64,000 nt of DNA from contig CM043942.1 of assembly GCA_014529385.2 (NCBI GenBank), forward strand, positions 110,047,641 to 110,111,640. Direction: 5' to 3'. The notes beneath the pieces were generated by a model. It was not told the origin of the DNA. It did no database searches and worked only from the letters and a program-made list of their open reading frames with translations. The stretch is from Adiantum capillus-veneris (lineage: Eukaryota; Streptophyta; Polypodiopsida; Polypodiales; Pteridaceae). This document shows, piece by piece, positions 25,153 to 37,309 of the stretch; positions within the stretch are counted from its first letter, which is position 1, and each line of letters begins with the position of its first letter. Position numbers and translations under genes: made by a program.

Positions 25153-25556
25153 ACCTGAGGTGTTTCCCTCTTGCTTGGAGTCTCTTACCTATTCACCCAT
25201 ATGGACTACCTGACACGAGAGCCATCACCAAGGCTACCATGTCCCATTAATAAAAAGGGCCACCCCATGCATCTGGACTAACTGACTGGAGAACCAACAC
25301 CAAGGCCCTAGCCCAATTTTTTAATAGAAAAGTAGAACACCTCAAGCCTTTCGTGTGTGAAGAGTGCTAAGTTGCATGAGCCTTGGGTATTGTGTATACG
25401 TGGGCCTACCTTGGGCCATGGTAGTGAACATGGACAACATTGGTGAAAGCTGTAGATTGCAACCTTTGGAATCTCAAGGAGCTGCACTCCAACTACTGGT
25501 TGATCCTCTGTCTCACTGCCAGATGAATGAGGTTGAATGCACTCCTTTCTCTCTCC
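24660..25556. other. no recognisable gene; CT microsatellite
   Basis: Unassigned sequence containing a (CT)n tract at about 25080-25152. I see no LTR of the truncated element here. Confidence 0.5.
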
Positions 25557-26955
25557 ACCCCTGTAACATTTAATGGTCTAGTAACTTGTGTGTAGCGGAA
25601 AATAGCATGAACATAGTGAGCATTTCTTCCTAATGAGAATAACAAGAGTCCTTGGGTGGAGAGAGCAACAAAAAGTATAACACCTAGTTAGATAGCATGA
25701 ACAATACTTCAAAAGAGAGAGAAATAAAGCAATTGACAACAGTTGAGGACCGGATTTGTATGGAGCCGGTTCCCCCTCCAAAAGGCTTTGTATTTATGGT
25801 TTCTCCCATCAAGAGAGACATTTTACAATACAATTCTTTGTGTTCCTTCAATACTAGCTAGTCCAATGAGGATGGAAACTTCAAGCACTAAGCAAAACAC
25901 TTATCAAACACAACATCAATTCCCTCACGGTCTCTGACCCAAGACCTCACACACCTTCGAAGATGGTGAGAGCTAGAGGGGTATGAGAGTAGATTGAGAG
26001 GAAGAAGGAGTAGTCTTACGAGAAAGATGTACATCTCCTCACATAGTCACTCATATTAGCATAGCTTAGCTTAGTAATTAGCATGGTAGAGGAGATGAGC
26101 ATGCACTGAAGCTTGGATCTTGGTTGGATTTTAATCACAAATCCAAGAGTTGTTGGTGTAGGCCTCCCTTCTCACAAGCTTGGAGTAGGTGGTAAGATTT
26201 CCAGTAAAGCTTGAGAAGGAGAGAGAGTCTTCTTTGCTTCACAGATGCGATTGTGTGTGTGTGTGTGTGATAATCCTTGCAAAAATCAGCCCCCTCTCTT
26301 TCTTGGTCGACCCCTCTTGCTATTTGCTCATCCTCACACCTCATTGGACCTCCCCAGGCATAGCCAATGGAAATTAAGCAGCATAAGTGATAGTCTTCTG
26401 ACATGTGTCCCCCTTTCCCCTTTTGTGAGAGCTTTAGGTAATTACTTAATTCAACTAAACTCTCATTGGACCCCTTTGCCTCCTGGCCAATAGGAATCAG
26501 GCAAGCCATTGGGCTGCTGAATGCTCATTGGACCCCTTGGGAGACTGTCCAATAGTCTTATAGAGAGCTTAATTATTATTGGTTCTTTTATTAAGTATTT
26601 TTAAATCAATTAAACTAGATTTACTCTAGCTTAATTCTCATTGGTCCACCTCCAAGGCCATCCAATAGGAATCGAGTACACCTTGTGTTATGAGCGCGTA
26701 TAGAGCTAGAAGAGAGCAAGAGGAGGCGCTCACAATGTACAAGAACTTGTATTTGATGATAAGATTAATATTGATTACAAGAATTAATACTTTATTAAGA
26801 GAGCTAGATACAAGACATGGATTACATGACTTGAGTACAAGACAAGGCTTGATTTCAAGAACAAGACTTGAACATAAGAACTAGAAGAGGGATTTCCTCA
26901 TAGGAGGCTCACAACTAGTGTTGGCAAGACTGAGGGGCTTGTGGCCCAAGATCCC

Positions 26956-26963
26956 TATTTATA
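26956..26963 (-). promoter_or_regulatory. TATA box of the nested element (3' LTR copy)
   Basis: TATAAATA on the minus strand. The other LTR has TATAAAT at 28975-28981. In both LTRs the heat-shock-element array begins about 60-75 bp upstream on the coding strand. Confidence 0.7.
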
Positions 26964-27000
26964 CTAGTGCTTGAGGAGGTTACTTGAGGAGGTTAGGACT

Positions 27001-27335
27001 TTCTAGGTTCTACTTGAGGAGGTTAGAATCTTCTAGAACCTTCTTGATCCTTCTAGTCCTTCTAGAACCTTCTGGATCCGTCGTCAACTTTCTAGAGCTT
27101 TCCAAAAACTTCTAGATTCTTCCAAAATCTTCTCCAAGCTTCTAGAAACTTCTTGATCCTTCTACTTCTTCTAGAACATTCTAGATCCTTATTTAACTTT
27201 CTAGAGCTTTCCAGAAACTTCTAGATTCTTCCGAAATCTTCTCCATGCTTCTAGAAACTTTTAGAATCTCCTTGATACTTTTAAAACCTTCTAGAATCTT
27301 CTATATCCTTCTAGATTCTTCTAGAGCCTTCTAGC
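27001..27335 (-). promoter_or_regulatory. heat-shock-element array in U3 (3' LTR copy)
   Basis: Heat-shock factors bind alternating nGAAn units. Here perfect runs occur as GAAtcTTCtaGAAccTTC (27036-27053, four units) and as three-unit runs at 27060-27072, 27140-27152, 27169-27181, 27209-27221 and 27289-27301, plus 27249-27266 with one imperfect unit. The array lies directly upstream of the TATA box in the element's orientation. The sites are read from the sequence; heat response is inference. Confidence 0.75.
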
Positions 27336-27411
27336 AATGATGTAGGCGATGACACAGGCAATGATGTAGGCAGCGATTGACTCTCACGCATCCATGACAT
27401 TACCCCCTCAT

Positions 27412-28479
27412 CTAGCGAGGAGTTCTACGAGGAGCAGTGGTGTTCCTTGACTGGGGCTTCCATGGATGTTTTTGATAGAACTCATGAACTTTGGACCAAT
27501 GACAAGGATCCAACACTGAAACACAGAAGACTGGATAAATTTGCATAGATTGTGGAAACTGGAGATGATATGTGAGTGAATTCACTTGGCCAACTATCTT
27601 GAATGGTCCAAGTCTTTGATAATTCAGCTTTTGAAAAGGGCAAAACATACGTAGATCATGGCAGAGAGGCCACACTTGATCCTTAACCTTGCATGGTAGT
27701 TGTTGCATTTTGTGTTCCTCTGTGTTGACCATATATCTTTGTTGAGCTCTTCTAATATTCATTGTCAATTCTTTATGAATGCTTTGGAGATGTATGGCTA
27801 GATCTGTGGAATTTCGATTCTTCACTCGATGATTCATGTGGACATCCATCCTTAGGTGTTGATGGTAGTTGATTGTGCATCGATGATACTGTTCTATGGC
27901 TTGATTCACCCCCTTTGTTTGTCCATCACTTTGTCGATGATTGGATAGAGAGGGATTATTCTTTACAACTTGAAGCTTGAACAAGCCTCTCCAAAATCTT
28001 GATATCAACTTTTCTCCTTGGTTTGAAACAATGTCACATGGAAGCTCATGATAGCGGTAAATATCCTCAAAGAAAAGCTTTTCCATTCCTTCCCCAATGA
28101 ATGAAGAAGGATGATAGCCTTGGTGTAGCTTTCTAAGCTTGGTTTCAACTACTACTTCTCCAAAGCATGTTGAGAGAAGTGCGCCAATGAGATTAATTTG
28201 AGAAGCACCATCCGAATAAATTGGTTGCATGCATATAAACAGCTCCGCTTGTTGGAAGAAGCCTCTAAACTTTGATCCTCTCCCATCATACTTTTCAGGT
28301 AGGTTGTCCTCATGCTCCTTCCTTTGTTGTGGTGAACGAGCTGAAACCACGAGAAAATTTTGGCACATATTGGCTTCTTCGACTAGTGGTTGAGGCTCTT
28401 GCACCACTCGACTTGGAAAGCGTGGTTTCTCTACTTGACCCATTGGACTAGCCAAAGTCATGGGTGGATTTTGGCACAT
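27412..28479 (-). CDS. gag-integrase fusion ORF of the nested element
   Basis: 355 codons, uninterrupted. The N-terminal third is gag-like: LPEKYDGRGSKFRGFFQQAE near residue 60, then YSDGASQINLIGALLS. It passes in frame into an integrase C-terminal half: IYRYHELPCDIVSNQG, HRQSDGQTKGVNQAIEQYH, and a C-terminal region with LGPFKIVGQ and HLQFPQSMQIYPVFCVSVL. All of protease, RT, RNase H and the integrase finger are missing. The second catalytic aspartate is Asn (VSNQG) and the glutamate position after DGQT is Lys. The product could not integrate DNA, so the element must have moved in trans. The open frame may be chance survival or a gag-like role. Confidence 0.8.
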   Translation of the reverse strand: MCQNPPMTLASPMGQVEKPRFPSRVVQEPQPLVEEANMCQNFLVVSARSPQQRKEHEDNLPEKYDGRGSKFRGFFQQAELFICMQPIYSDGASQINLIGALLSTCFGEVVVETKLRKLHQGYHPSSFIGEGMEKLFFEDIYRYHELPCDIVSNQGEKLISRFWRGLFKLQVVKNNPSLSNHRQSDGQTKGVNQAIEQYHRCTINYHQHLRMDVHMNHRVKNRNSTDLAIHLQSIHKELTMNIRRAQQRYMVNTEEHKMQQLPCKVKDQVWPLCHDLRMFCPFQKLNYQRLGPFKIVGQVNSLTYHLQFPQSMQIYPVFCVSVLDPCHWSKVHEFYQKHPWKPQSRNTTAPRRTPR

Positions 28480-28703
28480 AGTGGCTTTATGGGGTTCTTA
28501 AGAGCATTGGGGGTTGAACCTCTTGGGAATGGGATGGGGGTTGAAGCTCTTGCACCACTAGACTTGGCAAGTGTGATTTCTCTTCTTTCCAATGTGCGTG
28601 TAGCTCTTGAATTTGTTGTTGCACCTTTTGCAAGGTGGATGTAATGCTTTCCAAAATATATTGTTGCATGGCTAGGTAAGCCATGATGTGAGTCTTGCCA
28701 AAC

Positions 28704-29418
28704 TGTTATGAGCGCGTATAGAGCTAGAAGAGAGCAAGAGGAGGTGCTCACAATGTACAAGAACTTGGATTTGATGATAAGCTTAATATTGATTACAAGA
28801 CTTAATACTTTATTAAGAGAGCTAGATACAAGACTTGGATTACATGACTTGAGTACAAGACAAGGCTTGATTGCAAGGACAAGACTTGAACATAAGAACT
28901 AGAAGAGGGATTTCCTCATAGGAGGCTCACAACTGGTGTTGGAAACATTGAGAGGCTTGTGGCCCAAGACTCCGATTTATACTAGTGTTTGAGGAGGTTA
29001 CTTGAGGAGGTTAGGACTTTCTAGGTTCTTCTTAGGAGGTTAGAATCTTCTAGAACCTTCTTGAACCTTCTAGTCCTTCTAGAACCTTCTAGATCCTTCT
29101 TCAACTTTCTAGAGCTTTCCAAAAACTTCTAGATTCTTCCAAAATATTCTCCAAGATTCTAGAAACTTCTTGATCCTTCTAGTTCTTCTAGAACCTTCTA
29201 GATCCTTCTTTAACTTTCTAGAGCTTTCCAAAAACTTCTAGATTCTTTCAGAATCTTCTCCATACTTCTAGAAACTTCTAGAATCTCCTTGATACTTTTA
29301 GAACCTTCTAGAATCTTCTAGATTTGTCTAGATTCTTCTAGAGCCTTCTAGCAATGATGTAGGCGATGACACAGGCGATGATGTAGGCAGCGCAACTGAC
29401 TCTCAAGCATCCATGACA
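28704..29418 (-). repeat. 5' LTR of the nested element
   Basis: 715 bp, matching 26686-27399. U3 is at the high-coordinate end on the minus strand. Confidence 0.93.
29006..29345 (-). promoter_or_regulatory. heat-shock-element array in U3 (5' LTR copy)
   Basis: 29043-29070 holds six contiguous, perfectly alternating GAA/TTC units at 5-bp spacing. Another three-unit run is at 29077-29089, with more TTCTAGAA palindromes out to about 29340. The six-unit run lies about 62 bp upstream of the TATA box at 28975-28981 on the coding strand. Three units suffice for canonical heat-shock-factor trimer binding. Confidence 0.78.
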
Positions 29419-29482
29419 CCTTGTGGGCATCTGGGCTAGTGAGCTGACATGTGTCCCTCATTCCCTTTGTATAAAGGGAGCT

Positions 29483-29663
<181 letters not shown>

Positions 29664-30037
29664 TCTCTCATCTCCTACTTCTAGGGCTCGCCCCCTCCTA
29701 TGTAGGGATGGTTGAAGACTTTTGGGACACACACAAAGCATCCAATTTCCCTAGGCTTTTGAGCTTTGGAGAGAACCTTTGAATTTTGGAACCTTAGCAT
29801 TTTGGAAGTCTTAATGGGCTGAACCTTAGGGTCTTTTAAGCCCATTGGTGCACATTGCTCTTTTGCAGATGGCCCCCCTTTTGGATCCCTATTTTCCCTC
29901 CTTTAGATCCCTATTGTGGCCGGTCTGCTAGCTTAACCAATATTCTAGATTTTTCTCCCCTGGCACTTCCCCATATTAAATGATCAGTTTAACATGAGAA
30001 AATCATTTAGGAGAATTAGATATTAATTATTATGACA

Positions 30038-30052
30038 TTACCTCTCCCTTGA
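30038..30052 (-). other. polypurine tract of the gag-integrase element
   Basis: On the minus strand AAGGGAGAGGTAA immediately precedes the 3' LTR start TGTCATAA. Confidence 0.75.
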
Positions 30053-30534
30053 AATCATAGTCGTCCTCAACTATGGGGTTGAGAAGATAAAGCATATTCA
30101 TTAGTCCTTTTTCCTAGCGGGTAGAGGATCCCTATGTTACCCTACAACATCGTTCAAGAATGGATGACTAGTCCATTTGGCGCTTGAGAGCCTAAGCTGC
30201 CATGCAAGCATGTCTGCATATTAGTCCTATCAATCTTCCATAGTAGAGTGACAAGCTCTACTTGATGTTTGGGAGACTTCGTCTCCGCAAACTTGATCTA
30301 AGCATGCATACTATTTCATTTTTGTGCACAATAAAGAAAAAGAGAGTCTTATAAGACAAAAAGTTTGTTCATTTTTAACATTTGTATATTTGCTTACTCT
30401 AGGGAAGCATTGTAAGCATTGACAAGGTTTAGGTTATCCTTTAATTGTATGCCTTGCATCCATCTAGCATCTTCAAAAGGATAATTATTTAACTTAATAA
30501 GATATCTTTGGATAGTCTTACCGCCTCTTAGTAC

Positions 30535-31450
30535 CTTGTATTCATGTCGGAGAATGGATTCGAGCTGCAGCACCTCTTCTTGGTCCTCGATTCCGGTGGG
30601 TCTTCAATAGTAGGTCCTTGAGGTGGCTCTCTTTTGTAAGGCTTTAATAGGCTCACATGAAAAGAATTGTGTATGAGCCAATGGCTGGGCAACTTGAGTT
30701 GATAGGCCATCTCCTTGATTGGCCTAAGAATTTGGAAGGGACCATAATACCTTTTTGCTAACTTAGCATAGTACTCTTGGTGTCCCATAGGATTCTTGCC
30801 TGTCGTGTGCCTTAATCAAGCCTTGGGAAATTTTAATAAGACCCAACCATTTTCTTTAAAGGCTTGGGCTCTTCTGTGCTTGTCAACAACAACCTTTTGC
30901 CTTTGCTGTGAGATAGAGATAGCATCCTTAATCTTTTGGAAAGATTCGTGTAGGTCTCTGCTATACTCATCTACATCGAAGATCTTCCCGTGTACCTTAA
31001 GTAGCAAGGGACTTTTTGATCTTCCCTCTATTATCTCAAAAGGTGCTTTTCCCGTGGAAGTATGTACAGTGTTATTGTAGGCATACTCCACTAAGGGTAA
31101 GTACTTCTCCCATTGGGATCTTTAATCTACTTTCGTTACATAGGCTTTTAGTAGATCGAGAATTATTAAGTTAGCTATTTCACTTTGGCCATCCATTTGC
31201 GGGTGATAGGCCAAAGAGAAATTTAGCCTTGTCCCTAAATTCTCAAAGAGACCCTTCCAGAAATTACTGGTCATTCTAGGATCTCTATTCGACACTATGG
31301 ACATTGGCAAGCCATGGTACTTGAAGATTTGTGAAATGAAGAGGGTTGCCATTTGATGGGCTTTGATAGTCTTTTTGACAGGTATAAAATGAGCTTGTTT
31401 ACTAAACCTGTCTACTATCGTCCATATTCCCGGATAGACTTAGGCTGTAT
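30535..31450 (-). pseudogene. integrase remnant of the gag-integrase element
   Basis: On the minus strand the core begins at WTIVDRFSKQAHFIP (near 31425), followed by IFKYHGLPMSIVSNRDPRMT, AYHPQMDGQSE, EYAYNNTVHTSTGKAPFE and the C-terminal GPFQILRPI and NSFHVSLLKPY. The first catalytic Asp and the zinc finger are deleted. The second Asp is Asn (VSNRD), and Glu is present in DGQSE. Stops interrupt near 31122 and 30816. No chromodomain is evident before the frame ends near 30535. Confidence 0.85.
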
Positions 31451-32366
31451 GGAGGACTTTTGAAAGTGCATAGCTACATGGTGTAGATTAGAGAACTCCG
31501 TGAAGCCCTCATCTCCAAACGCTGCATCGAATTGTTGGATAAAGGCCAAGACTTTGTCCGTAGCACCAAAGGTGCCATCATAGGTAAGGAAAGAGATTCT
31601 TTTCCCTCCCTCTTTGAACTTCTTGAGCTTGAACGACCTCTTCCACGCGGCATAGGATTTCCTATAGCCTCTTCTTTTTGATGGTTCAAAGGTTGCACCA
31701 TCACTTTCTTCAGAAGATGAAGAATTTGAGAAAGATGGAGAAGAGGGTGACCTCTTTCTCGCCTTTTCCTTTCCTTGATCTTCTTTGTCTTCACCATCAC
31801 TTTCATAAGAGGAAGAGGATGAAAGAATATGGAGAAGAGGGTGTCCTCTTTCTCGCCTTTTTCTTCTCTTGCTTTTTGTCATACCTCTTTGAAGTATGGT
31901 GTGGAGAAGTATACGATGGTCTTCTCCGTTTTGGAGGTGATGGAGAGCGTTTTGCCCGCCGTCTTTGTGGAGCCAGCTCCGTCCAGGTGACATGAGACTC
32001 ACTTCTTTCTCGTTCCTTCGGTGGAGGCTCTTGAATTCTCCTTTGAGAAGGAGATGCATAATCAAGGAGCAAATTTTTGAGTCCTTCATATGGATCCTCT
32101 TGTTCTTTCCGAATCGGAGAGAGGCCTCTTTTGGAAGTCTCGCAAGGAGGCTTCCTAGGTTCTCTCTCGTCATGGTGGGGAGCTTGGAGAATCCCATGAG
32201 CACAAAGCTCCCTTTGCACTTCACTTTGGAGGAATGGATTGCCCATGGCTTGTTGAAGCCTAGAAACAAGATAGTTAACAAGCATCGGGGCATCATTAGT
32301 AGCTTGCTCATTAGCAAAATCAAAGTTATCAACATTAGTTTCACTCTCTTTACTATTGTCAACCAT
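31450..32366 (-). pseudogene. gag: gag of the gag-integrase element
   Basis: The ATG is at 32364-32366. The N-terminus (MLVNYLVSRLQQAMGNPFL) aligns with the gag at 21550. The frame shifts within a serine/lysine-rich region near 31800, where a related basic block is duplicated. It then continues through ISFLTYDGTFGAT and AFIQQFDAAFGDEGFTE to HVAMHF near 31460, where gag homology ends and integrase sequence follows within a few codons in another frame. Confidence 0.85.
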
Positions 32367-32764
32367 TCTAACAACTTCTAGGTGTAAAATTTTTAGGTTT
32401 ACTTTGGCACTTCAAGCCCTAGTTGCTACTCTTCTTTACCCCTTTAGAAAAAGCACTCAAGCTATTGTACCCGTGGCCCAAATACCATTAATTACAAGGA
32501 ATAGAAGAGAGGATGGTTCAACACCAAAACAACACCGGCTCCTGTCAAGCTCTTAATAGCTCAATAGTGGTTAAGCCGTAGGCAAGCCTCGTAGGAGTCC
32601 ACTATTAATACCGTAGCTCTCGACGGTGATGCCCCGTTAACTGCACAAAGGCAGGCTCACTACAAGGTTGAAAAATCCCAATTCTACTTACTCACATACA
32701 ATTAATAGTACCAACCATTTGTAGCTAGCTTGAGGACCTCCCTTCTTGAGCAAGAAAAGAGAAA

Positions 32765-32782
32765 CCTTGTGCTCTGATACCA
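32765..32782 (-). other. primer-binding site, initiator Met tRNA
   Basis: The minus strand reads TGGTATCAGAGCACAAGG one base after the LTR end, the canonical plant initiator-tRNA primer site. Confidence 0.9.
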
Positions 32783-32783
32783 A

Positions 32784-33964
32784 TGTAACATTTAATAGTC
32801 TAGTAACTTGTGTGTAGCGAAAAATAGCATGAACATAGTGAGAATTTCATTAGAATAGCTTCCTAATGAGAATAACAAGAGTTCTTGGGTGGAGAGAGCA
32901 ACAAAAAGTATAACACCTAGTTAGATAGCATGAACAATACTTCAAAAAAGAGATAAATTAAGCAATTGACAGCAGTTGAGGACCAGATTTGTATGGAGCC
33001 GATTCCCCCTTCAAAAGGCTTTGTATTATGGTTTCTCCCATCAAGAGAGACATTTTACAATACAATTCTTTGTGTCCCTTCAATACTAGCTAGTGCAATG
33101 AAGATGGAAACTTCAAACACTAAGCAAAACACTTATCAAACACAATATCAATTCCCTCACAGTCTCAGATCCAAGACCTCACACACCTTCAAAGATGGCG
33201 AGAGCTAGCGGGGTATGAGAGTAGATTGAGAGGAACAAGGAGTAGTCTTACAAGAAAGATGTACATCACTCATATTATCATAGATTAGCTTAATAATTAG
33301 CATGGTAGAGGAGATGAGCATGCATTGAAGCTTGGATCTTGGTTGGATTTGCATCACAAAGCCAAGAGTTGTTGGTGTAGGCCTCCCTTCTCACAAGCTT
33401 GGAGTAGGTGGTAAGCTTTCTGTTAAAGCTTGAGAATGAGAGAGAGTCTTCTTTGCTTCACACATGAGATTGTGTGAGTGTGTGTGTGATAATGCCTTGA
33501 AAAACTCAGTCTCCTCTCTCTCTTGGTCGAGCACTCTTGCTATTTGCTCATCCTCACACCTCATTGGACCTCCCGAAGCCTAGCCAATGGAAATTAAGCA
33601 GCATAAGTGATAGTCTTCTGACATGTGTTCCCCTTTCCCCTTTTGTGAGAGCTTTAGGTAATTACTTAATTTAGCTAAACTCTCATTGGACCCCTTTGCC
33701 TCCTGGCCAATAGGAATCAGGCAATCCATTGGGCTAATGAATGCTCATTGGACTCCTTGGGAGACTATCCAATAGTCTTCTAGAGAGCTTAATTCTTATT
33801 GGTTCTTTTATTTAAGTGTTCTTAAATTAATTAAACTAGATTTACTCTAGATTAATTCTCATTGATCCACCTCCAAGGCCATCCAATAGGAATTGAGTAC
33901 ACCTTGTGGGCATCTGGCCTAGGGAGCTAACATGTGTCCCTCATTCCCTTTGTGTAAAGGGAGC

Positions 33965-34001
<37 letters not shown>

Positions 34002-35127
34002 TTTCTCTCTCATCTCCTTCTTCTAGGGCTCGCCCCCTCCTATGTAGGGATGGTTGAAGACTTTTGGGACACACAAAAAGCATCCAATTTCCCTAGGCTT
34101 TTGAGCTTTGGACAGAACCTTTGAATTTTGGAACCTTAGCATTTTGGAAGTCTTAATGAGCTGAACCTTAGGGTCTTTTAAGCCCATTGGTGCGCATTGC
34201 TCTTTTGCAAATGGCCCCCCTTTTGGATCACTATTTTTCCTCCTTTTGATCCCTATTGTGGCTGGTCTGCTAGCTTAACCAATATTCTAGCTTTTTCCCC
34301 GGGGGATTCACCATGGAAAACTTACTGCACCAGGTAAGTGCAGGGGAGGAGGGTTTTTTTACAAGTTATATAAGCGTATAAGTTAGGGGTAGGCCCCAAT
34401 AATTTATCTCCCAAGCTTAAAAATAAGGGATGGGGTATCATATTTATTGGTGGTGGTGGTTGGGGGGGGGGGGGGGCGGGAGAAGTGAGAAAAGGAAAAA
34501 ATGAGAGGAAGTATTTGTGTTTCAAAATCATGGCTTCCCAAAAGAGTTTGCCCTCAAACTTGTGAGTCAATAGCTACAAAGATACATCCAAGAACTAACA
34601 ATGATTTGTATCAATTGATTGTTTTGTGATTATAGTTTATTTGTTGAGGGATGAAAGCTATAAAGAATTTGTATAGATGAAAATTTACATGGAGAACCTA
34701 GCACTACTTTATAACCATGTTGTTGAGTAATTTAGATGGTTCAAAATTGGACGAGCAGCTAGACGGGCACATAGTTTGAATGTCAAGCTAAGACACATTG
34801 AGGGAAAATCTAGTTTTCAATAGAAGTGGTTCCTTAGTACGTTGCTAGTCACTATGCTACATGCTCTTTGAATAATTTCACTTAGTTTGATCATGTGAGA
34901 CCTAAATTTTATATGTAAGATAGGGGTATGAAAGTTTTTTGCATTGATTGTCGTATAAGCGTAGAAAGGGGGGTTTTATCAAAGTTTTCCACTCGCAGGT
35001 GGCATCCCATTATATATATAAAGTGAATCCCTTGGGGGCTTTTTCTCCCTCGGAACTTTCCCATATTAATTGATAAGTTTAACATGAGAAAATCATTTAG
35101 GAGAATTAGATATTGATTATTATGACA
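32784..35127 (-). repeat. 5' LTR (right), split by a DNA transposon
   Basis: It matches the left LTR except for the nested 34298-35037 insertion. It contains a (GT)n tract at about 33966-34000 and keeps the empty insertion site of the nested LTR element near 33900. Confidence 0.9.
34298..35037. mobile_element. 740-bp non-autonomous DNA transposon (hAT-like)
   Basis: The segment interrupts the right LTR exactly. It is flanked by an 8-bp duplication GCTTTTTC (34290-34297 and 35038-35045), where the uninterrupted left LTR has one similar site near 29950. Termini are imperfect inverted repeats: CCCGGGGGATTCAC on the left and, reversed, CCCCAAGGGATTCAC on the right. Further in, both ends contain GGAAAACTT and an (A)TAAGCGTA-type motif in inverted relation. 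There is no coding capacity, and a G15 run lies at 34462-34476. The 8-bp duplication points to hAT, but the termini do not begin CAGGG, so superfamily is uncertain. Confidence 0.8.
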
Positions 35128-35219
35128 ACCCCCGTCCCGGGCGGCCTCAAATTTTAGTGGACATTGGGCTAGTTACCAGCAAAGAGTCTCTCTCTCACAC
35201 AGTTCATGTAGCACAAAAA

Positions 35220-35277
<58 letters not shown>

Positions 35278-35662
35278 GACGCTCAGGTTGTAGGTCACAT
35301 TGGCCGGATCAACTTGCTATCAACACATGTTCGGGGAGAGGCGTTGCCTCTGACCCTGCTATGTAGATTTTCTTACCTTAGACAATATACAGTGTCTTTA
35401 AACAGGACGAAGAAGCATCCATGTAAGACATGAAAGATGGAGAGGTTCTTGCCAGACTTGGTATACCTCTTTATGCCTTACACCTCGATAGGCAAGCATT
35501 TACAAACTGGTATTGGGGTTCCCCCTCACCAATGCAAAAGTTTGACCTGGGTAAAAAATTGCAATGGTGCACCAACTCCTTGATCATGTTGCATCAATGT
35601 GATTTGAACTCCACAATAATTTCAAGAGGTATTCGTTGATTGAGCCGTTCATAGAAAGAGTT

Positions 35663-35971
<309 letters not shown>

Positions 35972-36288
35972 CGGGTCCGTAGGCATTCGGTACGGCCATA
36001 ACCCCGATTTCAGCATTGATTGTTGGGTGTAGATTAGGTGGAGGTGGCCCAAAATAGCCAGGTGGTACTGCCTGTTTCATGTACTTGACAGCTATTATGG
36101 CAACTCGTGCAGCCCAGAGTTTGTAACAATAGATCAATTGCGTACAACTCTTTCCCCTCTGCAACACAGGCATGCATTCTTGATTAGCTGGGTGCTAGCT
36201 CTACCCTAACCGCTTAATTCGTTCGCTTTGGGCCTTTCTCTACTCACATTGTCACACACCCACACTACAAACCCACACACACACACTT

Positions 36289-36361
<73 letters not shown>

Positions 36362-37000
36362 AAGTATATTTAAGTAGGATGTATCAGAGAGGAACCAAAT
36401 TAGTCGGCGCCTCTACAACCACCTGTTGGCTATCCCTAATACCGAGCAACACGAGCGGCACAACCCCTCTCCTTGTCCTACGCATATTGCCTGGGAGACC
36501 TCAACAATTACAGCAAGGTAAAAACAACCCTTGAAAATCCAAAAAAAAGAGAAAATTACCAAAATACCCCTCTAATTTGTGGAAATTCCCAAAATACTCC
36601 TCAAATTTCAAAAATTCCCAAAATACCCTTGTATCTATTTTTCTCGGATTGTTCAAGATTTTCTAATCTTTTCCTTTTTGACAATTGAGATCCTTTTTTG
36701 AGTGCTTAGCATGTGATTTTTCACAAAATACCTCGCAAAAGAAGGCATTTTACGCATTTTGGGAATTTACGACTAAATATTGGGGGTATTTTGAGCAAAG
36801 TTCGATGCTCTGCACATGCCTTGACTTGACAGAGATGACAACTATCCTCGACAATCTCCTACTCAAGCTCTCAATCTCTGACTGCTACTGCTCAACGGCC
36901 TCTTTCAAGTTTGCCTTTATTTTCTTCAGTTAGGGAAAATCTATTTTTCTAGCCATACCCATGCTCAACGGCTTCCTCTCTCCAGTGTTCGAGAAAAATG

Positions 37001-37196
37001 TGTCTCAGCTTAATATTGTGATGTTTTCAATTTCAAAAATGCCAGTCGAGGGCAAGGGGAAAAGGAGAAATTTTGCCCCAAGATAGACAAAAATAATGTA
37101 AAAACCTAACAAAATAGTTTTTTGAAATTTCCTCTTGAAAAAATTAAGGAAAACAATTTTGTATGTTTGAAAAAATGATTTTTCTCGAACACTAGG
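37001..37196. repeat. dispersed repeat copy 2
   Basis: Related to 35767-35971 with many substitutions. It ends shortly before the (CT)n array 37213-37307. Confidence 0.8.
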
Positions 37197-37208
37197 CTGG
37201 TGAGTAGG

Positions 37209-37309
<101 letters not shown>

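Larger units (their letters stand above)
26686..29418 (-). mobile_element. nested gag-integrase LTR element with HSE-rich LTRs
   Basis: A 2.7-kb element with LTRs of 714 bp (26686-27399) and 715 bp (28704-29418), ends TGTTATGAGC and CATGACA on the plus strand, and a perfect target duplication CCTTG (26681-26685 and 29419-29423). The empty site is visible in the partner LTR near 33900 (ACACCTTGTGGGC). On its coding strand a purine tract GAGGGGGTAA abuts the left LTR at 27400, which fixes the minus orientation. It carries one open frame of 355 codons. By eye the LTRs differ at about 5 percent of positions. Confidence 0.93.
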
